7,102 nucleotides of DNA from Ramlibacter sp. Lineage in GTDB: Bacteria > Pseudomonadota > Gammaproteobacteria > Burkholderiales > Burkholderiaceae_C. The translations under genes were made by a program, and so were the position numbers. The stretch lies in assembly GCA_025351615.1 (NCBI GenBank), contig JANXVP010000449.1:1-7102 (forward strand), given 5' to 3'. Shown here one piece after another: positions 6,505 through 7,102 of this stretch; within the stretch, counting starts at the first letter, position 1; each line of letters starts with the position of its first letter. A model generated the notes under the pieces. That model worked only from the letters and a program-made list of their open reading frames with translations, was not told the DNA's origin and did not search any database.

Positions 6505-6571
6505 GGACGTCGCGCGTGCGGCGAGTCCGGGCGCTGCGCTGCCAGCCGCCGCTTTCCGCCCGCTGCATGAC

Positions 6572-6577
6572 TACACT
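6572..6577 (+). promoter_or_regulatory. Candidate -10 box for the right-edge gene
   Basis: TACACT on the plus strand matches four of six bases of the -10 consensus. It would start transcription near 6584, about 28 bases before ATG 6612. If real, it excludes the alternative start at 6567. No convincing -35 is seen. Confidence 0.25.
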
Positions 6578-6611
6578 CCATGGTTTTCTTCAAGCGAACC
6601 AGAACGCCGCG

Positions 6612-7102
6612 ATGGAACTTTTATTACTGATGACCTTGGTCGCCATAGCGGCCTGGACACTCAAGACCCAGGAACAGGGTCGGCGGATCGCCCTGCTGGG
6701 CAGTCACCTGGGCAAGTACCAGATCGAGAAACACATGGAGACCCTGACCCGCGGCTACCTGCGCGCGCTGGGTGAAGACGATGCGGAACGCCGCGACCAG
6801 ATCTGGAACCTGCTGCGCTCCACCGAGCAGGCGGTGTGCGGCCAGCTCAAGCGCCTGGCAGCCGATTTCTCGGCGGTCCACGAAGCCGACGCGCGTGTCA
6901 GCAGACTGCCCTTTGCCGTGCCCTTCGCGGCGAAGCTGTTTCCGCTCGCCACTTTCGATCTGCGCCAGGCCCTGGCCATCCATGCCCGCGGCATCGGCGA
7001 GGCCGTGGATGGCAACAGGCATCTGCCGGCGAAAGACCAGGCGTTCACGGTATCGGCCGAGCTGCTCCTGATGCAGCACACCTGCCACTGGTTCTGCAAG
7101 TC
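6612..7102 (+). CDS. Membrane-anchored conserved hypothetical protein, N-terminal part (3' end outside window)
   Basis: An uninterrupted frame of 163 codons runs from ATG 6612 to the window edge. Residues 1-15 (MELLLLMTLVAIAAW) form a single hydrophobic anchor or uncleaved signal, followed by basic and polar sequence, so the rest may be cytoplasmic. Residues 25-95 are rich in charged and helix-forming residues (QIEKHMETLTRGYLRAL; ERRDQIWNLLRSTEQAV). The visible end contains a His/Cys-rich segment, LLMQHTCHWFCK (H156, C158, H159, C162), and an earlier H123 in LAIHARGI. I do not recognise a named family and assign no function. Third-position GC is high, and the frame is clearly more protein-like than the minus-strand frames opposite it. 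ATG 6567, in the same frame, would add MTTLHGFLQANQNAA. Neither start has a clear ribosome site; I prefer 6612 because the hydrophobic anchor begins there. It is divergent from the glyoxalase II-type gene across 171 bases. Confidence 0.8.
   Translation, partial: MELLLLMTLVAIAAWTLKTQEQGRRIALLGSHLGKYQIEKHMETLTRGYLRALGEDDAERRDQIWNLLRSTEQAVCGQLKRLAADFSAVHEADARVSRLPFAVPFAAKLFPLATFDLRQALAIHARGIGEAVDGNRHLPAKDQAFTVSAELLLMQHTCHWFCK

Noticed and set aside
6441..6593. 51-residue N-terminal extension of the glyoxalase II-type protein
   Set aside because: Low-complexity Pro/Arg/Ala sequence outside the metallo-beta-lactamase fold; AAAGGA before 6440 and the family opening MIVERIW support the shorter form.
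6624..7088. Minus-strand open frame of about 154 codons at the right edge
   Set aside because: The plus-strand frame from 6612 has a clear hydrophobic anchor, amphipathic helical pattern and GC-rich third positions; the minus frame is its shadow.

Overview
The window is GC-rich, with G or C at most third codon positions. Its gene content points to a betaproteobacterium, most likely of the order Burkholderiales. The best clue is a periplasmic solute-binding protein of the Bug/TctC family, which is greatly expanded in that order, sitting beside a LysR regulator. This placement is inference from gene families, not from any marker gene.

Layout, left to right. (1) Bases 2-781, + strand: the 3' part of a sensor histidine kinase, cut by the window edge. 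(2) Bases 835-3733: a small regulated unit. A class I SAM-dependent methyltransferase (1841-2734, -) and a Bug-family binding protein with a twin-arginine signal (835-1839, -) are separated by one base and are probably translationally coupled. They are transcribed away from a LysR-type regulator (2810-3733, +) across a 75-base gap that contains a TTAC-N11-GTAA palindrome. (3) Bases 3734-4405: 672 bases with no intact gene. They hold the C-terminal scrap of an IS3-family transposase just after the regulator, then a decayed minus-strand gene interrupted by an in-frame TAG. (4) Bases 4406-5608, +: a complete class V PLP-dependent aminotransferase of the serine/alanine-glyoxylate type. (5) Bases 5652-6440, -: a glyoxalase II-type hydrolase, convergent with the aminotransferase. 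(6) Bases 6612-7102, +: the 5' part of a membrane-anchored protein of unknown function, divergent from the hydrolase and running off the right edge.

How the parts relate: the LysR regulator, methyltransferase and binding protein form the only clear functional unit. The likely logic is that LysR senses a small molecule and controls uptake or sensing of a carboxylate-like ligand together with a methylation step; neither substrate can be read from the sequence. The transposase scrap and the broken gene show that the region right of the regulator has been rearranged, so the LysR-methyltransferase-Bug block may be an accessory insertion. The aminotransferase, hydrolase and right-edge gene look like ordinary chromosomal genes. 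I see no CRISPR array, tRNA, rRNA, phage module or defence system, and nothing that amounts to a clearly new system.
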